Shown piece by piece: positions 19,501 through 27,943 of a stretch of DNA of 30,560 nt. Source of the stretch: Rhypophila decipiens (lineage: Eukaryota > Ascomycota > Sordariomycetes > Sordariales > Naviculisporaceae); the NCBI GenBank assembly GCA_033297075.1, contig MU858328.1:1-30560 (forward strand), given 5' to 3'. The stretch's first letter is position 1, and each line of letters starts with the position of its first letter. The position numbers and the translations under genes are program-made. The notes beneath the pieces were generated by a model that was not told the origin of the DNA, ran no database searches, and saw only the letters and a program-made list of their open reading frames with translations.

Positions 19501-19514
19501 CAGCTGGCAGCTAG
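16509..19514 (+). CDS. Large disordered protein with a centrosomin-motif-1-like (Cnn_1N) coiled coil
   Basis: A single exon of about 1001 residues; an in-frame upstream ATG-containing extension to 16365 would add 48 residues. MDGYTSQVHPN at 16509 is preferred as a start. The first 145 residues are Ser/Thr/Pro/Arg-rich. Residues about 149-250 form one coiled coil opening KGLGLKEMEQTLSTLHKQNF and DLKLELYHRRERQTALEDRL. This LKEME...L..ENF.LKL pattern matches the centrosomin N-terminal motif 1, which in fungi (Mto1/Pcp1-type proteins) binds the gamma-tubulin complex. The rest is low-complexity, rich in Ser-Pro sites and Pro runs, and ends in a basic segment (GGGKRRWLGIGR). A role in microtubule organisation at spindle pole bodies or septa is inferred from this motif. 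Unlike Pcp1 or Mto1 it lacks a long second coiled coil, so it is not assigned to either. The many Ser-Pro sites suggest kinase regulation. Confidence 0.75.
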   Translation: MDGYTSQVHPNDRPRPPPCPRAASRSSTSSTRTRLSNNSSTTSSQPVSSIYAQRLTQSRPVRTPTSDRPRSQLSREAPDDPRPTMAAPMSTFLQERLERERRVESERSSSRASDRMSGSGELRLGQNSPTKSSSSGPPQSSNGLDPANKKKGLGLKEMEQTLSTLHKQNFDLKLELYHRRERQTALEDRLEKLESDKAQIEQINDQLVEELEKRDKAVEEAVAMIVVLEARVEQLLREREIVRRFEEDGMFYSRSHTPGTMSTPKMRPLELPSFDDAKDLNRMPSFLSERSENTENLRNVYLGRGSAVSLPPMPEDTPQTERTDRINSPTLSVLSESSFMSIYGPRRAGSSPAPADLSPSMDGSAKNRITSALDSSPRFYETTPSKPRRTTASPGPGNTQSPFQNINNVLELGGSPLQRLANLEIALTNMNNASRPATSYQEKERPVSRPLPQIPPKTKQEKRLALEKVMTQGSHGREVRNSHRLPPTPDTISTTTLRRFQNSNETLSREEANERSYLAISDTTSQASVADDLGKPNAPSVTAFDSRRMFPENGSHLVKSHSGRPRSTSDSTVSQQRRDDWADDGSEGEGVDRAVSPTSSFDPWLKESMKPDEADLDGLAPGNSVSQSGLSKNTGRISPDLFSFPTSSNGWATHAMYGSLTGSPYKLKEDVLTVPMADTMDAIGRSLPTPLFGSGLVNTPNGALDTPPPAPNRRSSLHARTGSTATVLGPGSIPPSPARPSPATSKFVKKSPVRGSRARSNSIDHAPPPVPAEVLRDINRSATVPPKQVHLPPPHAPEPPGHASQPLPKQRHYPPTSSQAPRPRGLNNFFRRSTGSAEAAQQPPQPASASATPTESTFGAVGVPWLKRNSVVEDDRSGATPPPIMRNKAGGHRSRTSDGQLDADGGVRLDHGPMGGGAPIGVIPGRDASRQKAYGAKPGTSGSMGSVGSGPVLFREDGDGADLAPDMENKPPPAATGGGKRRWLGIGRVGSLRKSIGAAGS

Positions 19515-20387
19515 GGGAAGCCGGTCGGGAAGTCTTTTGGGAAGTCGTACCGTGGACCGTCTGCATCCTCCACATGGAATGGGCTTTTGGATTACTAGTA
19601 TCTCCTGAGTCATAAACCTGCTGGCGGCTAGGGTAGAGGGTGACGTGATAGTTGGCGTTCGCGACACCTCTTCGATTCATGTACCGGCCAAGCCATTGGC
19701 TTTGGTCGCGTTTGGCGGGATCCTCGGTCCATTTTTAGGTTGGTTTGGGAGAACCATGAATTTCCTTTGTCGGCGTTTTGACGGAAATCGGAGCATTCAT
19801 ATTGTTTTTCCAAGATGGTTAACAGAACCTCTGCCAGGGCAACCTGGTTATTCGGATTCAGATTGAGATTGGCGTTGAAGGACTTGGACAAGATTGATGA
19901 AAGCATTTATGCATTTATGGAAGCGGGCCATGGCTCATGCAGTTTTATTGTCAGATAAGGAAAACAGACGACAGCATGTTTACTTATTACTATCAACATT
20001 TTGCCTACAGAGGCAGCTTACAACTCAATATATGGACTTGGATATACAACTTGAAAGCAAGAGAAATGTCCCAAGAGTTCGATCAATGGCCATGGCTGCA
20101 CCACACTGACAAAGTCCCGAATAAAATGTTAACAAGAAAAAGAATGTCCCAAGATTAATGCCGGACAAACGACCTGCCTGATCTCTTGGGTGTTCGCTGA
20201 AGAGATTCGTAGTTTGCTCAAGCTAGGCACTGGGTTTGGCGCGAGACCACACCCGGAGCAGGCCGAACTGTTTAGCCTATAGATACTCGGGATCGACTTC
20301 GTCTTTCTTCCTTTTGAAGATGGTCTTGATCCGTGACGGCCACTTCCTGGTCGTGGGGAGTCCCCACGCGGCCGTCGACCACGACCG
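19515..20387. other. Intergenic region between convergent genes
   Basis: No independent gene recognised. It contains the 3' end of the coiled-coil gene and, on the minus strand, the frame that continues past the stop of the peptidase gene (down to 20129). A perfect 8-bp-arm inverted repeat, CGTGGGGA-G-TCCCCACG, lies at 20352-20368. GCATTTATGCATTTATGG near 19905-19922 is a short tandem repeat. Two copies of AATGTCCCAAGA occur near 20066 and 20143. Confidence 0.4.
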
Positions 20388-20454
20388 TCACCACCACCAG
20401 GACCACCACCGCCACCAGGACCACCACCGCCAGGGCCGTCACCACCACCACCAG
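20388..20454. repeat. GGT/GGC-rich minisatellite just 3' of the peptidase stop codon
   Basis: On the plus strand it reads CCACCACCAGGACCACCACC repeated with small changes in units of about 15-21 bp. On the minus strand, in the frame of the peptidase gene and immediately after its TGA, it encodes a Gly-rich run with periodic Pro and Asp (PGGGGDGPGGGGPGG type). The coding-like quality suggests it was or is a translated C-terminal tail. Confidence 0.75.
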
Positions 20455-20455
20455 G

Positions 20456-22598
20456 TCAACCACCAGTGCCGAACAGTTTAATGCGCTTCCCTGGTTCAAA
20501 ATCTTCTACAGGTGTTAAGTCCATGGCAGTCATAAACTCGAGTTCAATCCACTTGAAGAGGTACTCCGCCGGCGTGAAATATGCGGTTCTGGTGCTGGAG
20601 CTGCCACCCCAGACCATCCCAACGAGTTGCCCAAATCTGTCCATTACCCACGATCCGCTGTCACCACCCATGGTGAAGGCACGATACAGGGCGTCAGCGG
20701 GGGGGAGAACCGAATACTCTTGGGTATAGTTCCCATCCAGATTGATGGATGATGTTACACCGTTCGACCGGCCGATGGTGACGTTTGAAGTTCTCCCTCT
20801 CTTCCAGACCGCCACGCTCGCCGGATTGGACCAAGGTTTGACAGCCCGGAAGTGATCGGCGGCTTCATTCAGCCGAAGAGGAGACTTGGAAAAGCTGTTG
20901 CTGAACTGCTGCTGGTCGGCCCTGAACAACTTGATGAGTGCCCAGTCCTCCTGAAGGCACGATCCAGACCAATCTCCCCGCGGCCCCAGACCGCTAGACG
21001 CCCAAACAATACCTATTATACGGCTTGAGGGATTATCTGCCTGGTCCTTTGCGTTCCTGATCTGTTCCCGTAGCTCACTGGCCTCATTTGGGCGGTCGAT
21101 ATTGGACGCAAGCAGTTGGCCATCACCTCGCCGGAGGTGATCCCGGTCCTCTTTCAATCGCTCCAAGATGGTGGAGCAATCGGATTGTGATGGGTGCACA
21201 ATGAGGCCTGGCTTAACATCATGTAACCACGTGTCCAAAAGTCTGGCCACATTCCGTTGATCGAGAAGGGCAACCAGGGTGGACTTTGCATGCCCCCAAT
21301 AAACATTTGAGGGAACGTCAAAGATGCCGTCGACAAATGCTGCTATTACGTGTGCTGGGGTGTCCACAGACATGATCATATCGCGGCGCAACCTGTCACT
21401 TAGGTCCTCCAGGTTGCTCTTCAATAGGGACGCTTGCAGGTTATGGGTTTCACCGCCTGCCATCAACCTTTGTTGGACACGTTCTAGGCGCCTTTCTCTT
21501 TTTTCCGCGGGATCGGCTTGGAGTTGCAGAAATTGAGTGGTCAGAGCAAGGACGTAAGTTTCGCTATCCGTACCGTAATGCCTGGATTTAACTGGTCAGC
21601 GAAGTCCTCGCATACAAGAGTCAGCAGAGGAGGAATAAACACCTACCTGGGATACGGGTATTCCGAAGAGTCTAGTGATCGGCGGATGTCGAGCAACTCA
21701 GAAAGACTTTCCTGGCGAGCTCCTAGTTCTGTAGGCACATCAGAATGCCACCGCAGCAGATCATCGGCGGTTCCGAATCCCATCCATGGAACTGGATCAC
21801 GACTATCTGGAACGGCCACATGATGGTTTGTGATCGCATAGACTGCACCCTCGTCTGGATCGCCCTCAATGGTGACAAACCCCCCAATCGTGCCTGTGCC
21901 ATTACGACCTATGTAGGTGCCGCACGAAGCACCGCACACCAACGGATGTTGTTTGTCCATAAACGCCAGGCGGTCTGGCTGACGGTCAAGGCACCGAGTG
22001 ATCTTTCCCTTGACAAACACAAAGGGAAATTTAGCCATACTTTTCGCCGTATTCTGTCCAAGTGCCTGGAGGCTGTCTATCAGGTCCCGTTCCCGCTTCT
22101 CCTCAAGACGCGCCCGGCAGGTGATGACGACAGTTGTTCGAATTTCCTTGCCGTTCAACACACGCCCCAGGCACTCCACGCTGCGCCAGTGCAGGCTTTT
22201 TTCGTCGTTCAGCCTCGACAGGATTCCTTCATGGTGAGCTTGAAAGAGCTTGCATTCCATCGAGTTCTCGGACACCGGGAAACTGAGGTCGGCATAGTAG
22301 GATTCATCCTCTTGCCGCTTCAGGATATACTGGTATGCACTGTATTGCGTTGAATCGTTGATGACTTTGGGCTTTTTGGACTTGTCGTCTTCATCACCGG
22401 ACGACCCTTCAGGCTCGACAAGTGCCTGATTACACGGTTACTTGTTAGTATCAGCTTTAGAGTGGGGAAAAGGAGGATCAGTCCTCGGTGAATGAGCAGA
22501 GTGACAGGCGGAATTGAAAAGTCTTCACGACTCACCGCTCGAGGGTCTTGTTCTATCGGGCGGCTCGGGCCCGAGCTCGGGGATCTTGATCCTCCCAT
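20456..22598 (-). CDS. Trypsin-like (PA-clan) serine peptidase with a large internal insertion
   Basis: Minus-strand exons 22598-22536, 22425-21647 and 21581-20456 give 655 residues. Intron 1 (22535-22426) has GTGAGT, a perfect TACTAAC and ATCAG. Intron 2 (21646-21582) has GTAGGT, CTGAC and CCAG. Joins are in phase. The first in-frame ATG after an upstream stop is at 22598. A chymotrypsin-like triad is readable. His223 lies in YAITNHHVAV and Asp493 in EDWALIKL. Ser589 lies in MGGDSGSWV. Serine hydrolysis of peptide bonds is inferred. His and Asp are about 270 residues apart, far more than the 40-60 usual in trypsin-like folds; the insertion is charged and helix-prone (LEDLSDRLRRD, ELREQIRNAKDQ). 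There is no signal peptide, so it is probably intracellular. It ends FGTGG before TGA 20458-20456, after which the same frame continues as a Gly-rich tail. It could be a catalytically active protease or a regulated relative of the fungal sensor protease group. Confidence 0.8.
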
Positions 22599-23409
22599 GT
22601 ATTTTGCGTTGAGGTTGGTTGGCAACTTGGTATCCACCGGGCGTTTCTCCCTTCAACCTCGATGTTCAAGCGCACAGCTTTTCTTTCTCTCGCAGACAAG
22701 GACGGGTATCTTGTCTGGCAAAGCCCAGAAGAGATGTTCTTCCACGGTCAACTACCTAGGGCTTCGAACTGATGCAAAGGAAATCCGTAGGTGCGTAAAG
22801 GTGCCTATAAAGTTAATGAGAAGAGGGGGGTCCTTTGGCTTGACATGTTTGGGCTCGTTTTATCCTGTGGTCAAACGAGGCTCTTATATGTACGTGGTTG
22901 AGATTCCTCCTCACCTCCACGAGCGTTGTCCCACAAAGGCCAATTTCTGCTTTTCCCTTTCGCTTACTGATCACAATTCGAAAGAGGGGCCAACAAGGAG
23001 AAATCATACGATTCATACCCAACCATCAGATAAGGCATCCAGTTACAGAGTCGCCAGGACAGACGAAATGCAAGGAGGGCAATTCCAAGCTACCGTAACG
23101 TTTCATTGCATATGCATATGCCTGGATCGTCCCATTGGAATAACGGGACGTAGGTTGTACAAATGAGGTAATTATATCCGAGTATACTTTCTGCTTTTGT
23201 CAAGGCGCAAAGACAAGTTGACAACGTTTCCCAGCCTGCCTTCCCTCCATTATTTTTCTCCATGCCGTGTGGGGTTTGATTCTCGATCTTCCCCTGACGA
23301 TTATACATGCCCCTCGACCGCATAATGCATGTCTGGCAAAGTCGGCCAACCTTCAAGTCCTTCCTAGCCATAATAACGAACCAAGTCGGTTCATAACTGG
23401 AAAGCTCCG
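22599..23409. other. Intergenic region between two minus-strand genes
   Basis: It holds the promoter and leader of the peptidase gene and the 3' flank of the glycosyltransferase gene. The long plus-strand open frame (22492-23166) overlaps the peptidase leader and has no motif or homologous feel; I treat it as chance. ATGCATATGCATATGCC-like alternation occurs near 23107-23120. No RNA gene or repeat with clear ends is seen. Confidence 0.4.
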
Positions 23410-24701
23410 TCACCAAAACAGAGAAACACCCCTCTGTATACTCCCCGTCTGCTCCACCAGAGGGAAGAACCCAATAGTCTCCTCAAAATGCGCCATGCAA
23501 CGCCCGCGATTCCCCCAGTGGTTCGGCTTCTTGCTGATACCACCGGCCTCGGTACCATTGGTCTTGGACTCCAAAAAGACGTACTTCTTCTGCCCGTTGA
23601 CGTGTAATGGACCGTCGCAAGTGATCATGCTAGCCAGAAAGTTCATGGCAAGATCTTCGCAGTTGAAAATGTCATCTACGTGTTCCCTTATACTGGTCGG
23701 AATAGGGTGGGAAGAGGAATAAAAGTCCATGATGGAGATGTGCACGAATGCCATGCCCGTCAGGATCATCGAGTACCAGGGTCGGCACTGGGCGTAAAAA
23801 AGGTTGTTATCCTTGGGGTTTCGGCCATGACATCTTGGAAACGGCCCGGTGATTCGATATCGTCCGTGCTGGCGCCATGCCTGGAAGGTGAACTCGATAT
23901 CTGCGGGATCGTAGCTGATGTCGTCGTCGCTGTGCAAAATGGCCTGGGTGGCGTAGGATTCTAGCGGCAAGAACCGGTTGTTCATGCTGTTTCTCTCTGG
24001 CTTGTGGAAGCGGAATGGTATCCCCGAGGGCGACGTAAAGTCTTCCGGAACGGTCGAGTTTAAATCCTGCCAGATGATGACTACCTCGTGGAGAGACGGC
24101 ATTGTGGCGTTGGCAATCATGGACAGAGTCGTGTTTAGGATGTCTGGTCGTCTGTAGGTTGGCATTACGATGCTGGATGTTCGACATGTTGTTAGGCTCA
24201 GTTCGCGCGCCCAGGATAGGGGTAATGGGTAGGCAGGTAAACCCACGTGAACTTGTCATTCGTCAAATTTGAATATCGAGCTTCCGCCTCCAACCAAAGT
24301 CTCCGGGCCTCTGCATGGGTTTCGTTGCCGCATAGCCGGATACTCCCTGAGGGTACCGGCAAGATATTTGCCGATGGTACCGCTAGAGTGGCAGGTGTCT
24401 CATCTGAGGGTTCTTGCTGCTCGACCACTGGTGTTGGCCTTGTCACTGGCGATGACTCTGGCACCGGTGATGGCTCGGGCACTGACGAAGACTCAGGCGC
24501 TGATGATGGCTTTGTCACTGGCGATGACTCTGGCATTGGTGATGGCTCAGGCACAAGCACCGGCTTTGGCACTGGCACAGCATTCAGGTAGCCCGCACCG
24601 GGACTGTCGTCTCGAAAACTGAGGTATGAGAGGACAAAAATGAAGAGGACGGCGAAAAAGAAGGCCAGTCTTCTGGTTGCAAAGGATGGTTTGATGACCA
24701 T
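23410..24701 (-). CDS. GT64 (exostosin C-terminal-like) type II membrane glycosyltransferase
   Basis: Minus-strand exons 24701-24247 and 24172-23410 give 405 residues. The intron (24246-24173) has GTGGGT, CTAAC and ATCCAG and joins KFT to IVMPTYRRPDIL, exactly where GT64 domains begin. Residues about 10-28 (RRLAFFFAVLFIFVLSYLSF) are a signal anchor, followed by a Pro/Glu/Ser/Val-rich stem of about 75 residues with repeated PEPSP and PESSPV units. The catalytic domain contains FRFHKPERNSMNNRFLP, the metal-binding DDD (HSDDDI, 234-236), ITGPFPRCHGRN, YSMILTGMAFVH, NCEDLAMNFLAS and a GNRGRC C-terminus. These are GT64 hallmarks. The family transfers GlcNAc-type sugars in heparan sulfate synthesis in animals and hexosamine to inositol-phosphoceramides in plants; the fungal acceptor is unknown. 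Golgi location is inferred from topology. The ATG at 24701 is chosen because it immediately precedes the anchor. Confidence 0.9.
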
Positions 24702-25774
24702 GATGTTCGATATCGTCTTCCTTGGCACACTCAAAAAAAGAGTTGGAGAAGAAAGCTGAATCACGAGAATCAGATGCCGGGTATCCGAAGTTGCTAGTGT
24801 GTCCAGAACATCAATTTGATTCAGGATTATCCCTACATTCCCCCTTTAGCGGGTCCCTCGATGGGGTCTCAGCCTCTGACGGGTCCGCGCCACCAATTAC
24901 TCCAGTAAAATTACACCTCACCTCATGGAAAGTCCGATTTTTCTTTACAGGACAGGCGCTACATGAGATTTTGTGGTGCAACAAGGGCGAGGATTTTCTT
25001 AATTACGGTACTGGCGCAATCTCATGATATCTCGGTCATCACGATATCCCGAAACGCTCTTACTAGTTGGAAACCCCTGGATTCAAATTACGTAAAGGAT
25101 ATTCTTAGTGTAGAATGATGTCATACAAGCCCTCACCGTATTCTGACCGTGTTTTATGCTTCTCTATGTTAACCCTAACCCTATCACAACTTTTTCTCCC
25201 TGAAAATTGGGAAGAAGAGGAACAGCTTCATATTCGACCAGCTTTTCCTGCCCACCAAGTAGATGAATTCAAATGAACTGGACTATCTTGCAAGTCAATC
25301 CAAGCCAAAAGACTTGGCTTCTTCGGAACCTTGCCAACGCTAGCAGGTTTACGCACTAGCTACGACCTTCACCAGGCCTACAACTTTATACCGTTTTGCA
25401 TTATATCCGGTAGTTACTCCGTAGGGTGTTGGGATTCCGCCCCCGGGTAGGGCTGAACACCCCTGTCTGGCTTCTAAATATAGAGCATATTGGGTCACTG
25501 CAACCTCGGTGCCTGCCACGCCGCTCAGGGGGAGCCGCATCGCTCATGGCCGCCCATCCGCGGGCTCGGTTCTTTCCCAGTGAGCAGGCATCAACCTTCA
25601 GCTTCTGGGGACGTGGCTCCGGGCTCATAACCCCCAACCAGCTAACCGCTCAACCACTGAACCACATGCCCATCACCGAAAGGCGTGCTCGGCTCAGTGG
25701 TAATTGGTAAATATGGATGGCTTCGTCCCCACCGTGACAGTGGCCCTTTTCCAGGATCATCCTTATCCTAAAAC
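24702..25774. other. Intergenic region with possible repeat relics
   Basis: No protein gene is recognised. It holds the promoter of the glycosyltransferase gene and, at its right end, the promoter of the membrane-protein gene. Bases 25169-25184 read TTAACCCTAACCCTAT, two telomere-like units. Bases 25400-25700 are GC-richer and include a compact tRNA-like hairpin (25613-25665). No target-site duplication or poly(A) tail is found. Confidence 0.4.
25613..25665 (-). other. Compact tRNA-like sequence with an A-box match
   Basis: On the minus strand the 53-nt segment starts GTGGTTC and ends GAGCCAC, which can pair over seven positions (one G-U). It contains TGGTTCAGTGG (25654-25664), a good match to the Pol III A box, followed by GTTGAGCGGTTAGC. 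A small stem GGG-TTATGAG-CCC then occupies the place of a T arm, but this is not a true B box (GWTCRANNC). Much shorter than a nuclear tRNA. It could be the head of a tRNA-derived SINE or a degenerate tRNA relic. Confidence 0.3.
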
Positions 25775-26752
25775 ATGTCGCCGTCAGACAGTTCTTACGA
25801 CCGCTTGATGCTAGTGTCATCGCTGTACGGCCCCGGCGCCGTCGGTAGCTGGCTGTGCATGGTTACGTCGGTCTTGGTGACATGGACATTGAACCCCCGC
25901 AGCCGGCAACGTGACTCCATCACCAACGACCTCATCGCCGCCCTGTCCATGCCTACATTTGCCGCCTCCCACGTGTTTTATCTCCTCTTGTTCACTACAA
26001 AGCCATCCCAGCTGGACCAAGCCTTTCTTCGGAGCCGGACGACCCTGCTGACGACCCCAACGCCTGCCGGTGTACAATACGCCGCCGCCGTTGAAGCACC
26101 GCTGATTATATGCGACACCTTTTCCGTCCTGGGACTTATCCTGTTTGCCTTGGCGGCCGTGCGTCGGTTTCCCCGGCGAGTTGTTGCTGTGTTAGCCGTC
26201 GGGTTCCTGGCTTTCTCGACCGAGACCATGATATTCGCGCAGACATCTGGAATCGCTGTTGTGGAAAGCAACCTGACGAGGCCGTTTCTTTTCAACTTTT
26301 TCGAAATCATGGTGACGATCCTGGCCATAATTTGCCTGTCGCTCCTAGGTCTATTCGTTCTGGTGGCATACTCGGCGCCCAGACTACTTGCAACCAGTGG
26401 CCAACAGGCTGTTAGACCCGGGGATGGTCTTGGACGCGAACTACAAGACTTGGCGGACGAGGAAATCCTTCAGATGCAGCCGGACAATGAAGCCAGGGCT
26501 TTACTCTTTCACCGAGAGGCCCGTATAATCAGTGCCATTCAGCCACTCTCCGTGATTACGTCGGTACTGAGTGGGATCGCGGCGACCTTGGCAGGGAGTG
26601 GGATTCTAGGAACGACCAAGGTAATGCAGTCGTTCAGTTGGGGAGAACGGTTACTCTTTTTCATTCCGAAAACCTCGGTCAGTATCCTTGACATCGACCA
26701 ACTCGCTGCCTTGACTATTCCGGCATGCAAGGCCCCGCTTGAACAGATATAA
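25775..26752 (+). CDS. Hypothetical six-TM fungal membrane protein
   Basis: A single open frame of 325 residues from the ATG at 25775. Hydrophobic segments are visible near residues 18-39, 53-73, 105-129, 133-155, 170-200 and 250-277. The opening LYGPGAVGSWLCMVTSVLV and the later FFIPKTSVSILDIDQLAAL resemble orphan multi-span proteins common in filamentous ascomycetes. Function is unknown; nothing indicates a transporter signature. In relatives I would expect another hydrophobic segment after the LDxDQ block, but this frame ends 13 residues later at TAA. A second open frame (26739-27077) overlaps the end, so the true 3' end may involve an unrecognised intron or a frameshift. No signal peptide separate from TM1. 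Confidence 0.65.
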   Translation: MSPSDSSYDRLMLVSSLYGPGAVGSWLCMVTSVLVTWTLNPRSRQRDSITNDLIAALSMPTFAASHVFYLLLFTTKPSQLDQAFLRSRTTLLTTPTPAGVQYAAAVEAPLIICDTFSVLGLILFALAAVRRFPRRVVAVLAVGFLAFSTETMIFAQTSGIAVVESNLTRPFLFNFFEIMVTILAIICLSLLGLFVLVAYSAPRLLATSGQQAVRPGDGLGRELQDLADEEILQMQPDNEARALLFHREARIISAIQPLSVITSVLSGIAATLAGSGILGTTKVMQSFSWGERLLFFIPKTSVSILDIDQLAALTIPACKAPLEQI

Positions 26753-27943
26753 ACTGACCATGTCGGCGACGCTCTACTGTCGAAGTCTATGTCTTGACGG
26801 CAAGGTCGTGCTCAAAGAGGGCGGGAATACCCCGCAGCCAGCTATCTTGCCGGGTGAAGCGGAAAACGGAGGGGCCATGGTTTTGAGCGTCATGTATTAC
26901 AAGGCATCTTGTCCCAAGGACAAGTCGAGCAGCGAGTTGGAGAATCTGGTTGGCGCTGTCAAACAGGTCTGTCAGCAGGATAGTACGTGGCAGGGGTCAC
27001 GGTTTAACAAGGACTTTGAAGTGCTTGGGGGCGTGTGGGCTACTGGGTGTGGTATGTTTAGCGCTTTTGGGCAGTGATGTGTTTGGTAGGATGGCCAACT
27101 ACCTCGGTACCGTGGGTAGACGATGGCGAGGTTGAAGCGTGTTTAGGGTTGCTACTGGGGCCTGCACAATTTGCACATACGTATAGATGCAAAGTCTTTC
27201 GCATCAATGCACAGTACGTCCCAGTGCCTTCTAATCGGCATACATGCCAAAACCGGATGACTGAGGTGTCACTGCGCAGTGCGGAGCCGCTATTGTTCCC
27301 GGCGACCGCGAGTGTTATTCCCCCAGGGCCTCAGCAGCCACGACGCCCGCACAACTGCCATTTCCAACCAGATACTGTATGGGTAATTACCCTACTTTAT
27401 ATCGATTGGGTGAAAACTAGTCTCGTCGCGGCCGGCGAGCTATTGGTTCCCTACCTCGCCCATCCTATCACAGTGAATGAGCCAAACTATTACACCAGAA
27501 TTGACCGAGAGAAGTGGCGAGGCACATCTAATGTGTGCAAGGAGAGCGGCCGCTGACATGTACAGTTCTTACAGTAACCGACCTTGGTATGAGACGTTGA
27601 TGTTGTATCGGGAAGAACGGCCAAATCCCTGGCAAGAACCCAAGAGGCCAAGGAATTGCTCCCACTTCACCGGCGGAAGAAACGGCCCAACAACCAAAGT
27701 TGACTCGTCGAGATAACCGAAACCCCCGCAAGGATATGGGGCACGTTACGAGGATCACAAAAGTACTGGGGCCTCAACATGTCGATCATCTTGGCCTCTA
27801 ATCGTTCCCCACTCGGGAAAGGAGGAGTATATAATATCATATCCAAAGCCGTCATTCGCTTTCAGAGCTGACCTCGATTTATCAATCACTGCATACCCAC
27901 AGGACAGCGATATTAGTCGATTCCTTCAAGGACAGGTCTCAAA
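26753..27943. other. Region between the membrane-protein gene and the methyltransferase gene
   Basis: An open frame at 26739-27077 (113 codons, with MSATLYCRSLCLDGKVVLKE after its first ATG) may be a 3' continuation of the preceding gene in another frame or chance. The rest up to 27820 shows no motif. The last 120 bases are the promoter and leader of the methyltransferase gene. Confidence 0.4.
27828..27835 (+). promoter_or_regulatory. TATA box of the O-methyltransferase gene
   Basis: TATATAAT lies 116 bases before the ATG at 27944 in the context GGAGTATATAATATC. It is followed by a C/A-rich leader containing ATCAATCACTGCATACCCACAG. A good core-promoter candidate by sequence and distance. Confidence 0.5.

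Noticed and set aside
20236..20518. His/Thr-rich plus-strand peptides over the minisatellite as proteins
   Set aside because: They are low-complexity readings of the CCACCA repeat; the minus-strand Gly-rich frame continuous with the peptidase gene is the more plausible coding sense.
22492..23166. 224-codon plus-strand open frame as a gene
   Set aside because: It overlaps the first exon and intron of the peptidase gene on the other strand and has no recognisable motif or intron pattern.
24247..24622. Plus-strand repetitive open frames with Thr/Gly/Ser/Asp or Ala/Leu repeats
   Set aside because: They are antisense readings of the repeated Pro/Glu/Ser stem of the glycosyltransferase.
25169..25184. 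Second copy of the 439-bp element or an internal telomere
   Set aside because: Only two telomere-like units are present and the flanks do not match the element's inverted repeats.
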